Part shown: positions 38,801 to 46,473 of the stretch, one piece after another | Layout: each line of letters opens with the position of its first letter | Position numbering within the stretch: the stretch's first letter is position 1 | NCBI GenBank assembly: GCA_038380795.1 | Contig: CM076279.1 | Location: 449,001-513,000 of the forward strand | Length of the DNA: 64,000 nucleotides | Direction of reading: 5' to 3' | From: Pyrocephalus nanus | Lineage: Eukaryota > Chordata > Aves > Passeriformes > Tyrannidae | The notes under the pieces: model-generated | Seen by the model: the letters and a program-made list of their open reading frames with translations, nothing else | The model's database searches: none | Told to the model about the DNA's origin: nothing | Translations under genes and position numbers: made by a program

Positions 38801-41800
38801 GCACAGAGGATCCCCAGCCTTGCATGGCCAACGTGGGGCTTTGTACCTTCGTGGTTCCAGAACAGGGACTGCTCAGCGCTGGCCAGCTGGCTGTCCAGGG
38901 CCTCCAGCTCCCCTGCCACCAGTGGCTGCTCCACTGGCAGCATCCGCTGCTTCACCTGGGGCCAACACATGCAGAGGTGAGTGCCCAGGTGGAGCAGGGA
39001 CCCTGCTGCAGCCAAACGCTGAGGAACAGGGTCCCCATCCCTCCAACACAGAGCTGAGGGGTGGGAGGAGGACAGCAGCAGCCACAGCTTGGCCTACCCA
39101 CAGGATGGGCAGGGACCTGAGGTGCCAGTGATGTGTCTGTGGTACCCCAGCCCCCCAGCCCCTCTCAGCCTGGCTGGGGCTCAGGGCATGGAAAAGAAGC
39201 AGGATTGTCTCCCTTTCAGAACCTGCCTCGTTGTACCAGCCCACGATGAGCGCCAGGTTGTCCCCAAGCTTTTGGAAAGTCTCATTTTGGGCAAAGAGCT
39301 GCTCTGCACTCTCCGGGATGTCCTGCTGCTGCTGGATGTTCAGGTACTTCACCTCCCGCAGGACGGCAGTGAGCTGTGAGACAGCACCGTCAGGAAGGGG
39401 TTTATGGCAAAACCCACCCCACCTCAGGCAGCCCCTGAGACTGCAGGGTTCACACTGGGGTGAGAGATGGCTGGTGTTCCCAGTGCCAGCACCGACCTCT
39501 TTGCTGAAGTTCACACTGAGGAGGGCAGAGTCGGGGTCCCTGCGGAGCAGTGGCTGCTCCAGGCTGAAATGGCATTCCTTGCCGGCTCCACTTGCCCACT
39601 CCCCGTAGATTTTCTTGCTGTAACCTTGCAGCAGCGCCATCATTTCCTCGTATTTCCCAGTCGCCAGCTCAGCCTCAGCACCCACCATGGCACTGTCAGG
39701 GTCACGATAAAGCAGCAGCTGCTGCACCCAACGTGGGAGGGCACCCAGGCCAGGCTGGATCCTGCCCAGCTGCCACCCCGTGTCCCCATGAGGTGACAGG
39801 GGACGGGCACGTACGGGTGGTCGATGGCCAGCAAGTCCCTGCGTGGCCTCTCCAGCCTCTGCTGCAGCTCCAGAGCCCACTTCATCTGCCCAGCCACCGG
39901 GGGCATGTTCTTGTGGACGGGTGGGGCTCCCCCGGGGGGTGGCAGGGACACAGTCTGGGTGTCGTACAGCAGCTTCACGCTCTCCAGCTCGGCCTCAAAC
40001 ATTCCCAGCAGGGCCAAGTAGCAGGGGGAAGCCTCAGCTCTGATCAAGGGTCGCTCCAGCACGGAGGCAAACATGTGCACCAGCTGTGGGAGAAAGAGGT
40101 GCTGGTTTCTGTGCCCTGGAGCACCCCCAGGAGGGGTGGTGACCCCGGTCCCTGCAGGTGCCAGGCTGCCAAGCTGAGGCACAGGTACCTTCACGGCAGC
40201 TGACAGGTGGTTGCAGTCATCAAAGCCCTGGCAGAAGACAGCAGCCAGCTGCCTATTTGCATCCTGAACCTTCTTCTGGAACTCTGCAAAATCTCTGTTC
40301 CATTGCTGCCAGCAAGAGCGAAATGATTTAACCTGGCACAGTCCCTGTGCCTGCTTCCCAAATCCTTCCTGAAGTGTTTGCTAAACTTGGAGGGCCCAGC
40401 GCCCCATGACCTGCCCCAGAGCCCCATGACCTGCCCCAGAGCCCCATGACCTGCCCCAGAGCCAGCCCTGTGCTGCTGTGGGACAGTCCCATGGACTGCT
40501 CTGCAGTGTGCTCTGGCAAGAAATTTTTTTTTTCCCACTTAGCAAATGCTTACACCTCCATCCCAGCATCCATTCCATTTCCATCCCCACATCTGCTCAC
40601 CTCTTCACTGGGATCCAAGGGATCATATTTGCAATCAGCAAAACTCTTGGTGACTTCACAGATCTCTTCAGAGATCCGCAACACCCAGTTCCCAAGGAAG
40701 TTTCCTCGCACTCCTCCCAGAACTGTCTTCTCCAGCTTCAGGAAGTCAATGGCTGCCTGGAACAGCTCCTGGCAAGCACAATCCCCCATTGCACTAACGC
40801 CTGTCCCAGGTTGCAGGTGCAGGAGCTGCAGCACTGGCACAGGGCTGCATCCTGCCAGTTCACCATTCCTGAGGAACATTCTCCCAGGGATGCTCCCTGG
40901 CCTGCCTGGGGGGTGCCTGTCTTGTCCTGGGGGCTCAGGGCCAGGAGGGCTGTGCCAAGAATGTGCTCCCAGCAATGTCCCATTGCATCAGCAGCCCCAG
41001 CCCACCCCGTGCTGCTCCCAGGGACCACCCCAGCATCCCCAGGGCAGGGAAGGCCCAGCTGCAGCTGGCACTGTGCCCCAAAAGGCTGTGCTGTCACCTC
41101 GATGGTCCTGAGCCTGTGCAAGAAGGCTTCTATCCTTCTGAAGGTGCGGATGGGGGGGAACTCCCAGAGCTGTGGCTCTTCCTGGGAGGGGAGAGGGTCT
41201 GTCAGTCAGTGGGGTGGGTGTGGAGGGGGCCGGGTGCTTGCACCCTGACCCTACACTCACCGGGAACAGCGTGGGCATCAGGTTGCAGCAGTAAGTGCTG
41301 TAGGACTGGAAGAACTTCTCTATGGTGGAGACGCTCAGTTTGATTCCCTCCAGGGTCTCCTGGGGTTCTCCTTGCAGCCCCTTCAGCACGTCCTCAGGGC
41401 TCAGGAACTTCTGGGTCTGGGACAGAAAGGTGCAGGCAGGGACTATTGTGAGGAGGGTGTGAAGGCTCCTCACGTTCCCTTCATCCCCATGGGCTCGCTG
41501 GTGGCCACCTGCAGCCCGTGCCTGCCCCAGGCCCCCCCAGCCCCACGAGGACCTCTGCTGTCCCCTTGTCTGGGGTGTCTGTGTTCCCACAGTTGGACTC
41601 CCCACACCTGTCCCAGTGGGGCAGCTGGAGGGGATGTGGGGCGGTGCTGGGGCCGTACCATGGCGATGAGGAGGTTGCAGATCTCCTGCAGGATGCGGGC
41701 TGTGTGGGCAGGTGAGTGGTAGAGCTGGCAGTGAACCCGGAGCAGGCAGACAGTGCAAAGCACCTTGGGCACAAAGGGCTGCAGCTGTGGGAGCAGAGCC

Positions 41801-44002
41801 CCATCAGTGTGGGGACGTGGCAGAGCCGGGGGCTGTGCCCCCCCTGCAGCCTCAGGGGCTCCACACCATCACCAGACGAGGCAGCCAGGCTGTGCCTGGT
41901 TATTTTGCCACATTGCTTACCTGGGAATAATCTGATTGCTCCATCTCCTCCAGCAGCACCTGCAGTGGTTGCAGATGGAGGCTGACGTCTTTGGCTTCCT
42001 CCAGGCCTGGTACGGGGAGAAAACTGTCAGGATGGGGACACCTTGTCAGAGGCAGCCACCACCACATCACGGAGCCTCACCAGCATTGACGGCCCTGAAC
42101 ATGTTCTGCAACGGTGGCCAGTAGCAGCTTTTGGCCTTCTCCAGCATCTTGGCCAGCACTGTCACTTGTGGCGAGAGCAGCTGGCACAGGAGAGGGGGCA
42201 GGCTCAGCATGGGGGGCTCAGCAGGGGGAGGCTTAGCACAGGGACAGGCAGCCACCACGGGTGGGGCAGTACCTGGTCATTGATGCACTGCAGGTTGGTC
42301 ATCCTCGTCTGCCAGAACTCGAACTCGACCCTGGGCAGGGGGTGCAATCCCTCCAGCAGCAGCCGTGCTGAGTCCTGGCTCAAGATCTCTTCAATCTGCT
42401 GGGACCACTCAATGACGATGGTCTCGATGGAGTGCAGCACTGGACCATCTGCAGGCCCCACCAGGCTGAAAGACAGCCAGGTTATGCCCCATGGGAGCCA
42501 TGAACTGCCCCAGGGGAATCCCAAACAGCCCCAGGGGGAGCCCCTTGTGCCTGCTTTGTGTGGAGGCCTGGCATGGGCCCCTCAAACCTTCTCTGCTGCA
42601 GGGGTGGCTGTACCCAGGGGTGTGCAGGGACTAAGCCAGTGTTCCAGCTCCTGTCCCTCCCTGAGGCACTTGTGTTGCCTGGGCCCCTTTCCCGTCTCTG
42701 GCACCAAGTGATGCCAGCAGCACCCACCAGTCCAGGGCGGCGCCAGAGTCATCCCAGCTGATCAGGTGCTCGGGAAGTGGGAGCAGCGGCTTCCCCTGGA
42801 TCTTCCCGCCCATCACGAACATCCTGCTCTGCAGCTGGTGGGTCTGTTGCACAACATCCTCCACCACTATCCTGGGCCAGCCCAGCCCCTGCTCCTCACT
42901 CAGAAGCAAGGGGGACACGACCTGGAGGACAAGGCTGGGTTGGGTGCTCTCTCAGGCACTCTAGTGCTCGGGGCAGTGGGCAGTCATGCTGCCCATCCCA
43001 CTGCCCCTTCTTGCTGCCCATCACACTGCCCCCTCTTGCTGCCCATCACAGCACGGTCTCAGCCCAACTACAGCTCCAGTGGCCACCCATGGGTTTTGCT
43101 GATGTTTCTGCCATCAGTGTGACTTAGGAGTCCCCTTGGTCTGGGCTTCCAGCTCTTATGGGCTGGGAAGTGTTGGGACCCAGCGGGGTCAGAGGCTGGA
43201 ACACAAGCAAAAGCCTCCAGCACAGAAGGGGAATCATGAGGGCTCCTGGGACCAAGGCAGCTTTTGGGTACTCTGGGCTGGCAGTGGGAATATTCATGGG
43301 AAGTTTGAGAGAAATCCGCTCAGACATTTCCCAGATGTGGGGCAAGGGGGAGGGAGCATTACAATGAGTTTCTAAAACCCCAGGGAGGAAGTGATCTAGT
43401 TGGGCCCAGGAGAAAACTGGGCTGGTGACCTTCCCCCAGCTCCTGTCCTGGTGGGGCCCATTCAGCCTAGCACAGGAGCTGCTGAAAGCTCAGGGCCAGT
43501 TGCCTGGGGCAAGGTTTTTCTAGAAATATCAGTTTCTCTTGGAGCCCACCTGGACTTTTGGCTTTAGCAGCCTGCATGAGGCATCCCAGCACAGCACTGT
43601 GCCCGGGGAGCTCAGCTCATCCCACTTGCCCAGCCTGTGCCTGTGCAGGGAACCCACCTCCAGCAGCACGGTGATGAGCTGCTCCACAGGAGAGGGGCCA
43701 ACGTCTCCCACCAGAAGACCGCTCTGGCAGTTCTCCTGGGTGATGTTCTCTCCCTTCTTCTTCACAAAGTAGATGCCCTTGCCCTTTAGGGCAGATGGGA
43801 AGCCCATAGTGGGCAGGAGCTGCCCAGAGGGGTTCAGCCCCAACACCAGCTCCAGCGCATCCTGCTGCTTGAAGAACTTGTCCAGCATGGTTGTGACCTC
43901 CTCGCTGCTCGCAAACTTGCTCCACTTGTCGGTCGAGATGCGCAGCAACACCGTGACCAAGCTCTCCATGAAGCCAAGCCGAGGGTCCTGCCCGGCTGAC
44001 AT
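11304..44002 (-). CDS. DNAH17: DNAH17, axonemal dynein heavy chain 17 (complete, 80 coding exons)
   Basis: Motor subunit of axonemal outer dynein arms; it converts ATP hydrolysis to microtubule sliding. In mammals DNAH17 is the sperm-type outer-arm chain (family knowledge). The reading starts at ATG 44002-44000 ([16 protein letters not shown], against human MPDVEDPRLRYLESYV as I recall) and ends at TGA 11306-11304 ([12 protein letters not shown]). The 80 exons total 13,392 nt, or 4,463 residues, close to the human length of about 4,460. Order: tail, linker, AAA1-AAA4, coiled-coil stalk with microtubule-binding domain, AAA5, AAA6, C-terminal domain. P-loops: AAA1 GPAGTGKT about 1850, AAA2 GNAGCGKS about 2131, AAA3 GNAGTGKS about 2458, AAA4 GVGGSGKQ about 2804. 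No frameshift or in-frame stop appears in the spliced model. Two introns begin with GC. Exon coordinates are given in the block entries. Confidence 0.97.
15449..17062 (-). CDS. DNAH17: DNAH17 exons 71-74: AAA6
   Basis: Residues about 3844-4076. Exons: 16914-17062, 16656-16783, 16168-16395, 15449-15640. Landmarks are [74 protein letters not shown] and [19 protein letters not shown]. These are the most conserved AAA6 blocks of axonemal heavy chains and no residue block is missing. Confidence 0.95.
17165..20490 (-). CDS. DNAH17: DNAH17 exons 62-70: AAA5 and the run to AAA6
   Basis: Residues about 3329-3843. Exons: 20298-20490, 19949-20184, 19546-19662, 18853-19057, 18366-18530, 18097-18237, 17787-17957, 17498-17620, 17165-17358. 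Exon 62 has [12 protein letters not shown], exon 63 [16 protein letters not shown], exon 65 [17 protein letters not shown], and exon 70 [14 protein letters not shown]5 has no classical P-loop, as expected for dynein. Every stretch has a close counterpart in human DNAH17 (for example [16 protein letters not shown]), which supports an intact orthologue. Confidence 0.94.
20766..22628 (-). CDS. DNAH17: DNAH17 exons 56-61: coiled-coil stalk and microtubule-binding domain
   Basis: Residues about 2984-3328. Exons: 22395-22628, 22038-22202, 21838-21933, 21528-21745, 21096-21303, 20766-20881. The outgoing helix CC1 (exons 56-58) is rich in Lys/Glu heptads ([40 protein letters not shown]). Exons 59 and 60 form the globular tip with [18 protein letters not shown] and [17 protein letters not shown]. 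The returning helix CC2 runs from [20 protein letters not shown] into [19 protein letters not shown]. The acceptor of exon 58 lies in a (TCCC)n tract. Confidence 0.95.
21936..21964. repeat. (GGGA)7 microsatellite in DNAH17 intron 57
   Basis: Seven GGGA units lie 3 nt outside exon 58 (21838-21933). On the transcribed strand this is (TCCC)7 running directly into the acceptor CCCAG, so it forms the polypyrimidine tract. The + strand has seven G-triplets with 1-nt loops. Confidence 0.9.
23120..24612 (-). CDS. DNAH17: DNAH17 exons 53-55: AAA4
   Basis: Residues about 2777-2983. Exons: 24421-24612, 23751-24017, 23120-23281. The P-loop [14 protein letters not shown] is at about 2804-2817. [16 protein letters not shown] in exon 54 is the Walker B region. 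Exon 55 has the conserved [22 protein letters not shown], the usual run-in to the stalk. All three exons are phase 0 at both ends. Confidence 0.95.
24752..26528 (-). CDS. DNAH17: DNAH17 exons 46-52: AAA3
   Basis: Residues about 2429-2776. Exons: 26321-26528, 26060-26225, 25874-25976, 25578-25725, 25362-25453, 25021-25182, 24752-24916. Exon 46 carries the P-loop [10 protein letters not shown] (about 2458-2467). Exon 47 carries [19 protein letters not shown] with an intact Walker B Asp-Asp and the conserved DMNMP. AAA3 acts as the regulatory switch of the ring in dyneins. Exon 48 has [17 protein letters not shown]. Introns here are tight; 25977-26059 is only 83 nt. Confidence 0.95.
27119..29285 (-). 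CDS. DNAH17: DNAH17 exons 40-45: AAA2
   Basis: Residues about 2094-2428. Exons: 29148-29285, 28498-28630, 28199-28326, 27959-28107, 27381-27663, 27119-27292. Exon 40 contains the P-loop GNAGCGKSQ (about 2131-2139). Exon 42 has [21 protein letters not shown], the expected AAA2 Walker B region, where Asp-Gly replaces a catalytic Asp-Glu. AAA2 normally binds but does not hydrolyse nucleotide. Exons 41-43 are clean matches to axonemal heavy chains. Confidence 0.95.
27711..27927. repeat. ATCCC-type pentanucleotide satellite in DNAH17 intron 43
   Basis: About 210 bp are built from CCCAT/TCCCA units with T and A variants (CCCATTTTGT, TCATCCC). Period is 5, with a higher order of 10-15. It fills most of the 295-nt intron 27664-27958. 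Confidence 0.85.
29437..31941 (-). CDS. DNAH17: DNAH17 exons 35-39: AAA1, the main ATPase site
   Basis: Residues about 1831-2093. Exons: 31785-31941, 31412-31516, 30835-30992, 30191-30329, 29437-29664. Exon 35 has the Walker [11 protein letters not shown] (about 1850-1859, Lys about 1856) and [11 protein letters not shown]. Exon 36 has the Walker B CFDEFNRI (about 1900-1907) with the catalytic Glu intact. Exon 37 has [19 protein letters not shown], the sensor-I stretch of AAA1. These features indicate a catalytically competent primary site. Confidence 0.96.
29940..29976. repeat. (ATTCTA)n hexamer microsatellite
   Basis: About six imperfect copies of AATTCT lie in DNAH17 intron 38. It resembles the short tail repeats of avian CR1 elements, but I see no CR1 body beside it. 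Confidence 0.8.
32022..35498 (-). CDS. DNAH17: DNAH17 exons 25-34: linker region
   Basis: Residues about 1292-1830 correspond to the DHC_N2 linker, the mechanical element that swings over the AAA ring, plus the entry to AAA1. Exons: 35250-35498, 34911-35033, 34339-34686, 34167-34258, 33899-34025, 33525-33677, 32995-33120, 32733-32840, 32481-32612, 32022-32182. Landmarks typical of dyneins are W-x-T-T-K-W-S near the start of exon 25, [14 protein letters not shown] in exon 27, [18 protein letters not shown] in exon 29, [17 protein letters not shown] in exon 31 and [19 protein letters not shown] in exon 34. Confidence 0.93.
35870..39692 (-). CDS. DNAH17: DNAH17 exons 12-24: N-terminal tail, second part
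   Basis: Residues about 613-1291, mostly helical tail. Exons: 39497-39692, 39227-39373, 38847-38955, 38611-38714, 38367-38507, 38116-38259, 37740-37922, 37381-37641, 37104-37273, 36637-36859, 36441-36557, 36236-36322, 35870-36022. The acceptor of exon 12 is chosen as TGACAG/TGCC because only this keeps the frame and gives [11 protein letters not shown]; upstream AGs do not fit the phase. Exon 13 ends with GAG before a GC donor, because the next exon ([12 protein letters not shown]) starts in phase 0. Exon 19 carries an acidic, proline-rich stretch ([12 protein letters not shown]) that is probably a flexible loop. Confidence 0.88.
39815..44002 (-). CDS. DNAH17: DNAH17 exons 1-11: N-terminal tail, first part
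   Basis: Residues 1 to about 612 form the start of the DHC_N1-type tail, which dimerises with the partner heavy chain and binds intermediate chains (family knowledge). Exons in order: 43658-44002, 42728-42921, 42273-42465, 42081-42180, 41921-42006, 41659-41784, 41261-41416, 41098-41181, 40601-40768, 40189-40305, 39815-40083. Exon 1 is 345 nt and ends in GAG before donor GTGGGT. Exon 2 carries [20 protein letters not shown], which closely matches human [20 protein letters not shown]. The 74-nt intron 42007-42080 is the shortest of the gene. Confidence 0.92.
40401..40460. repeat. Three exact 20-bp tandem copies
   Basis: The unit GCCCCATGACCTGCCCCAGA occurs three times at 40401, 40421 and 40441 without a mismatch, in DNAH17 intron 9 (40306-40600). 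Confidence 0.95.
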
Positions 44003-45378
44003 TGTGCCTGCAGGGGCTCGGCTGGGGCTCCTGAGCACCTGAGCGGATCCAGCGGGCAGAGCTCGGCTCAGAGAGAGGCTGCACACCCACCCTCGACCCT
44101 CCCTCCTGCCCATCCCATCCCTCCACTGCCCATCCCATCCCTCCACTGCCTGTCCCACCCCTCTGCTGCCCTCAGCCTTCCCTCTGCACATGCAGTCTCA
44201 TGGGGAACTGCCAGTCCCATTCCTGCCAGGCCTCATCACCCCCAGTCCCATCAGCCACGGACCTGCCCTATCCCTGCCTGGCCCTATCCCCCCAGGCCCG
44301 CTGCCTCTGGCCTGACCTATCCCTGGGTGTCCCTACTGTCCTCCGATCAGCCCCACCCCTGCCTGGCCTCATTGCCCTCCTGGCTCACCCCAATCTTACC
44401 TGGTTCTACTGCTCCCCTGCCCTGCTGCACCCCTCAACCCTCCAACAGCCTCCAGCCACTGTCTGCACCCCAACTGACACCACCTGCAGTTCAACCGACA
44501 CAGCCTGCGCCCCAACTGCCCCCAGCACCAGCCCAACCGGTGCTGGCACCAGCCCAGCTGCAGGGCTGCCCTCTGCCCCACCATGTCCTCATCCCTCAGC
44601 CAGGGCTGGTGCCCACCCTGGCCCGACTCAGGCCACAGTGCCACGGGCTGCCCCCTCTGAGGCACAGGGAGGGCAGAGACCACAGCAGAGAATGCCCCTG
44701 GCTCTGTCAGGGAATGCCCTTACCTCTGGCAGACCCCCACCATGGCACAGGTGCACAAGGCTGGACCAGCCCCCCCAGCCCTGGTGGCAGCAACAGAGCT
44801 GGCACAGGCTCTGCACTCCCGGCTTGCCCTCAGCCACAACTTGGCTTTGATCCCACTCACAGCGGGCACCGCCTGGGTATGAACCCCCCAGCCCCACTGC
44901 AGAACGAGGTACCCGAGTGGATGCCCCACCACTCCTCTTGTCCCAGGCCCTTTGCACAGTGCAGTGAGTACCACTGTGGTGGGCAACAGCCCCCTGCCAG
45001 CCAAACTCGGTGCCAGCCCCACTGCCCAGCAGGATGCAGGACCAGCCCAGCACAGCCACCCATGCCCTGTGGCAAGGTCCCCAAGGCACTGTCCTAGCCG
45101 GGGGCGGCTGGTGGGGGCACAAGGCTCACAAACACCCCCAGCACACCAAGAAATATGGGGCTTTGAAGCAGAGCAGGCAGAGGCTCAAAACAAGACCTGC
45201 ACTGGTCCCAGTGCTGCCACTTCACCCAACGTGGCATCGCTGCGGTGCCGGTACCGAGCCCTCGGGCTGAGGAGCATGAGCCTGGTTCAAGGCTGGGCAC
45301 AGGGCAGGAGCTGGCAGGGGTGGGGGGCACGGGACTCCTGCCCACGCCGAGCTGCACACAGAGCACAGGAGGCCAAGT
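44003..45378. other. Spacer between CYTH1 3' end and DNAH17 start; presumed DNAH17 promoter side
   Basis: DNAH17 5'UTR and promoter must lie in the first few hundred bases above 44002, followed by the end of CYTH1. The DNA is C-rich on +, with two tandem copies of a CCCATCCCATCCCTCCACTG unit at about 44109-44150 and a degenerate CCAACTG/CACCAGCCC stretch at about 44460-44560. I found no clear TATA box and no RFX X-box, which would be expected for a ciliary gene. No coding exon is supported. Confidence 0.6.
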
Positions 45379-46473
45379 GGAGCGCAGTGCAGTGTTTATT
45401 TGCTGCCAATCCTCAGCACTAGTTTACAAGGCCATGGCAAAAAAAAAAAAAAAAAGTTAGAATAAAAAATCCTGCCCCCCCGCCCCGCGAGGCCTCTGCA
45501 CTGAACCACCCACATACAAAATAATCTACAAGGAGAAAACTATACAGGAGTATTTACATCTCTGATAAATAGACTAATACTGATCCAGGCATCTCCAGAC
45601 CATGCGCAGGGACAGGACTCGACATGGGCGGATTGTGAGGCAGAGAGTGGGGGGCTGCAGCCCCCACCCACCCAGACCCCTGCCACAGCCATTCCCAGGG
45701 CTGGCTCCAGATCTGGGCATGTTCCACCATGGCACCATGCCCCTGGCATGAGGGGGCTGTGCTGCAAGGATGTGCCAGGGGCAATGCCACCCAGTGCCAC
45801 CTCATCCAAGCCACAACCCCCACGGCTGGATGAGTGCACGTCTGCGCCCTGTGTGGCACCACTGCGGACCATGATGGTGACAGTCCCTGCCCTTTGGCAC
45901 TCCTGTGCCCATGGGGACCGTTCCTGATGAGGGGGCAGCTGTGGGGGTCTGAGGCAGCAGCGTGGGGACACCCAGGACAGACCCAGGCCCGCTACAACGA
46001 GGGCCGGGAGCTGTGTCTCTGTGGGGCCTCCCTGGGCATGATGCCCTGCACCCCAGCACCTGGGGCACCCCAAAACTGCCAGCTACTCACTAACAGCTGC
46101 TCATCCTCTTGACGGGACACCCCAAGTGTGCCTGGACACGGGTGCTGGGGGGATGCAGCGCCACGTGCAGCCGCAGGGTTGCTGGGGGTCAGGAGCAGGG
46201 AGGGTGCCTGTGGTGCTGAGGCTGGAGCTCCCAGGGGTGCTGTGTCCCAGCTTGAGCCCATGAAGACACTGTCCTGGTGATGAGGCAGTGATGGAGGGGC
46301 AGAAGCACTGAGATGCCCCCTCCCTCCCCCCACAGAAAAGAAACAATGAAGCTGAAGTTGGGCCCTGGACTCCGAGGGCCAGGCTGCAGCACAGCCCCCA
46401 CCGCACAGACCCCCAGCCAGGGGGACGCTTGGGCTGCCGAGGGCACGCTGGCCTCACAAGGCCAGTCTGGCTG
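45379..46473 (-). other. CYTH1: CYTH1 3'UTR
   Basis: This runs from the stop codon to just past the AATAAA at 45400-45395, about 1.1 kb. An A17-type run on the + strand near 45439-45455 is a T-run in the mRNA. Open frames here are unsupported. Confidence 0.65.
45395..45400 (-). terminator. CYTH1: CYTH1 poly(A) signal
   Basis: AATAAA on the - strand (TTTATT on +), about 1.07 kb after the CYTH1 stop. It is the first canonical signal found downstream. Confidence 0.65.

Larger units (their letters stand above)
11552..43657 (-). other. DNAH17 introns of note
   Basis: Most introns are 74-500 nt. Those above 500 nt are 11552-12236, 12463-12998, 13525-14191, 14871-15448, 15641-16167, 26529-27118, 28631-29147, 29665-30190, 30330-30834 and 42922-43657. 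Besides the simple repeats listed separately and T-rich runs at about 12715-12733 and 13776-13818, I see no embedded gene, no RNA gene and no complete transposon. Long + strand open frames across this span are antisense shadows of GC-rich exons. Confidence 0.7.

Noticed and set aside
39227..39880. Extension of DNAH17 exon 12 upstream to use the [18 protein letters not shown] frame
   Set aside because: The acceptor TGACAG at 39693-39694 keeps the phase and gives the dynein-like join [11 protein letters not shown]; the longer version adds unmatched residues.
40401..40460. CRISPR-like repeat array
   Set aside because: The repeats are directly adjacent with no spacers, in an intron of a vertebrate gene.
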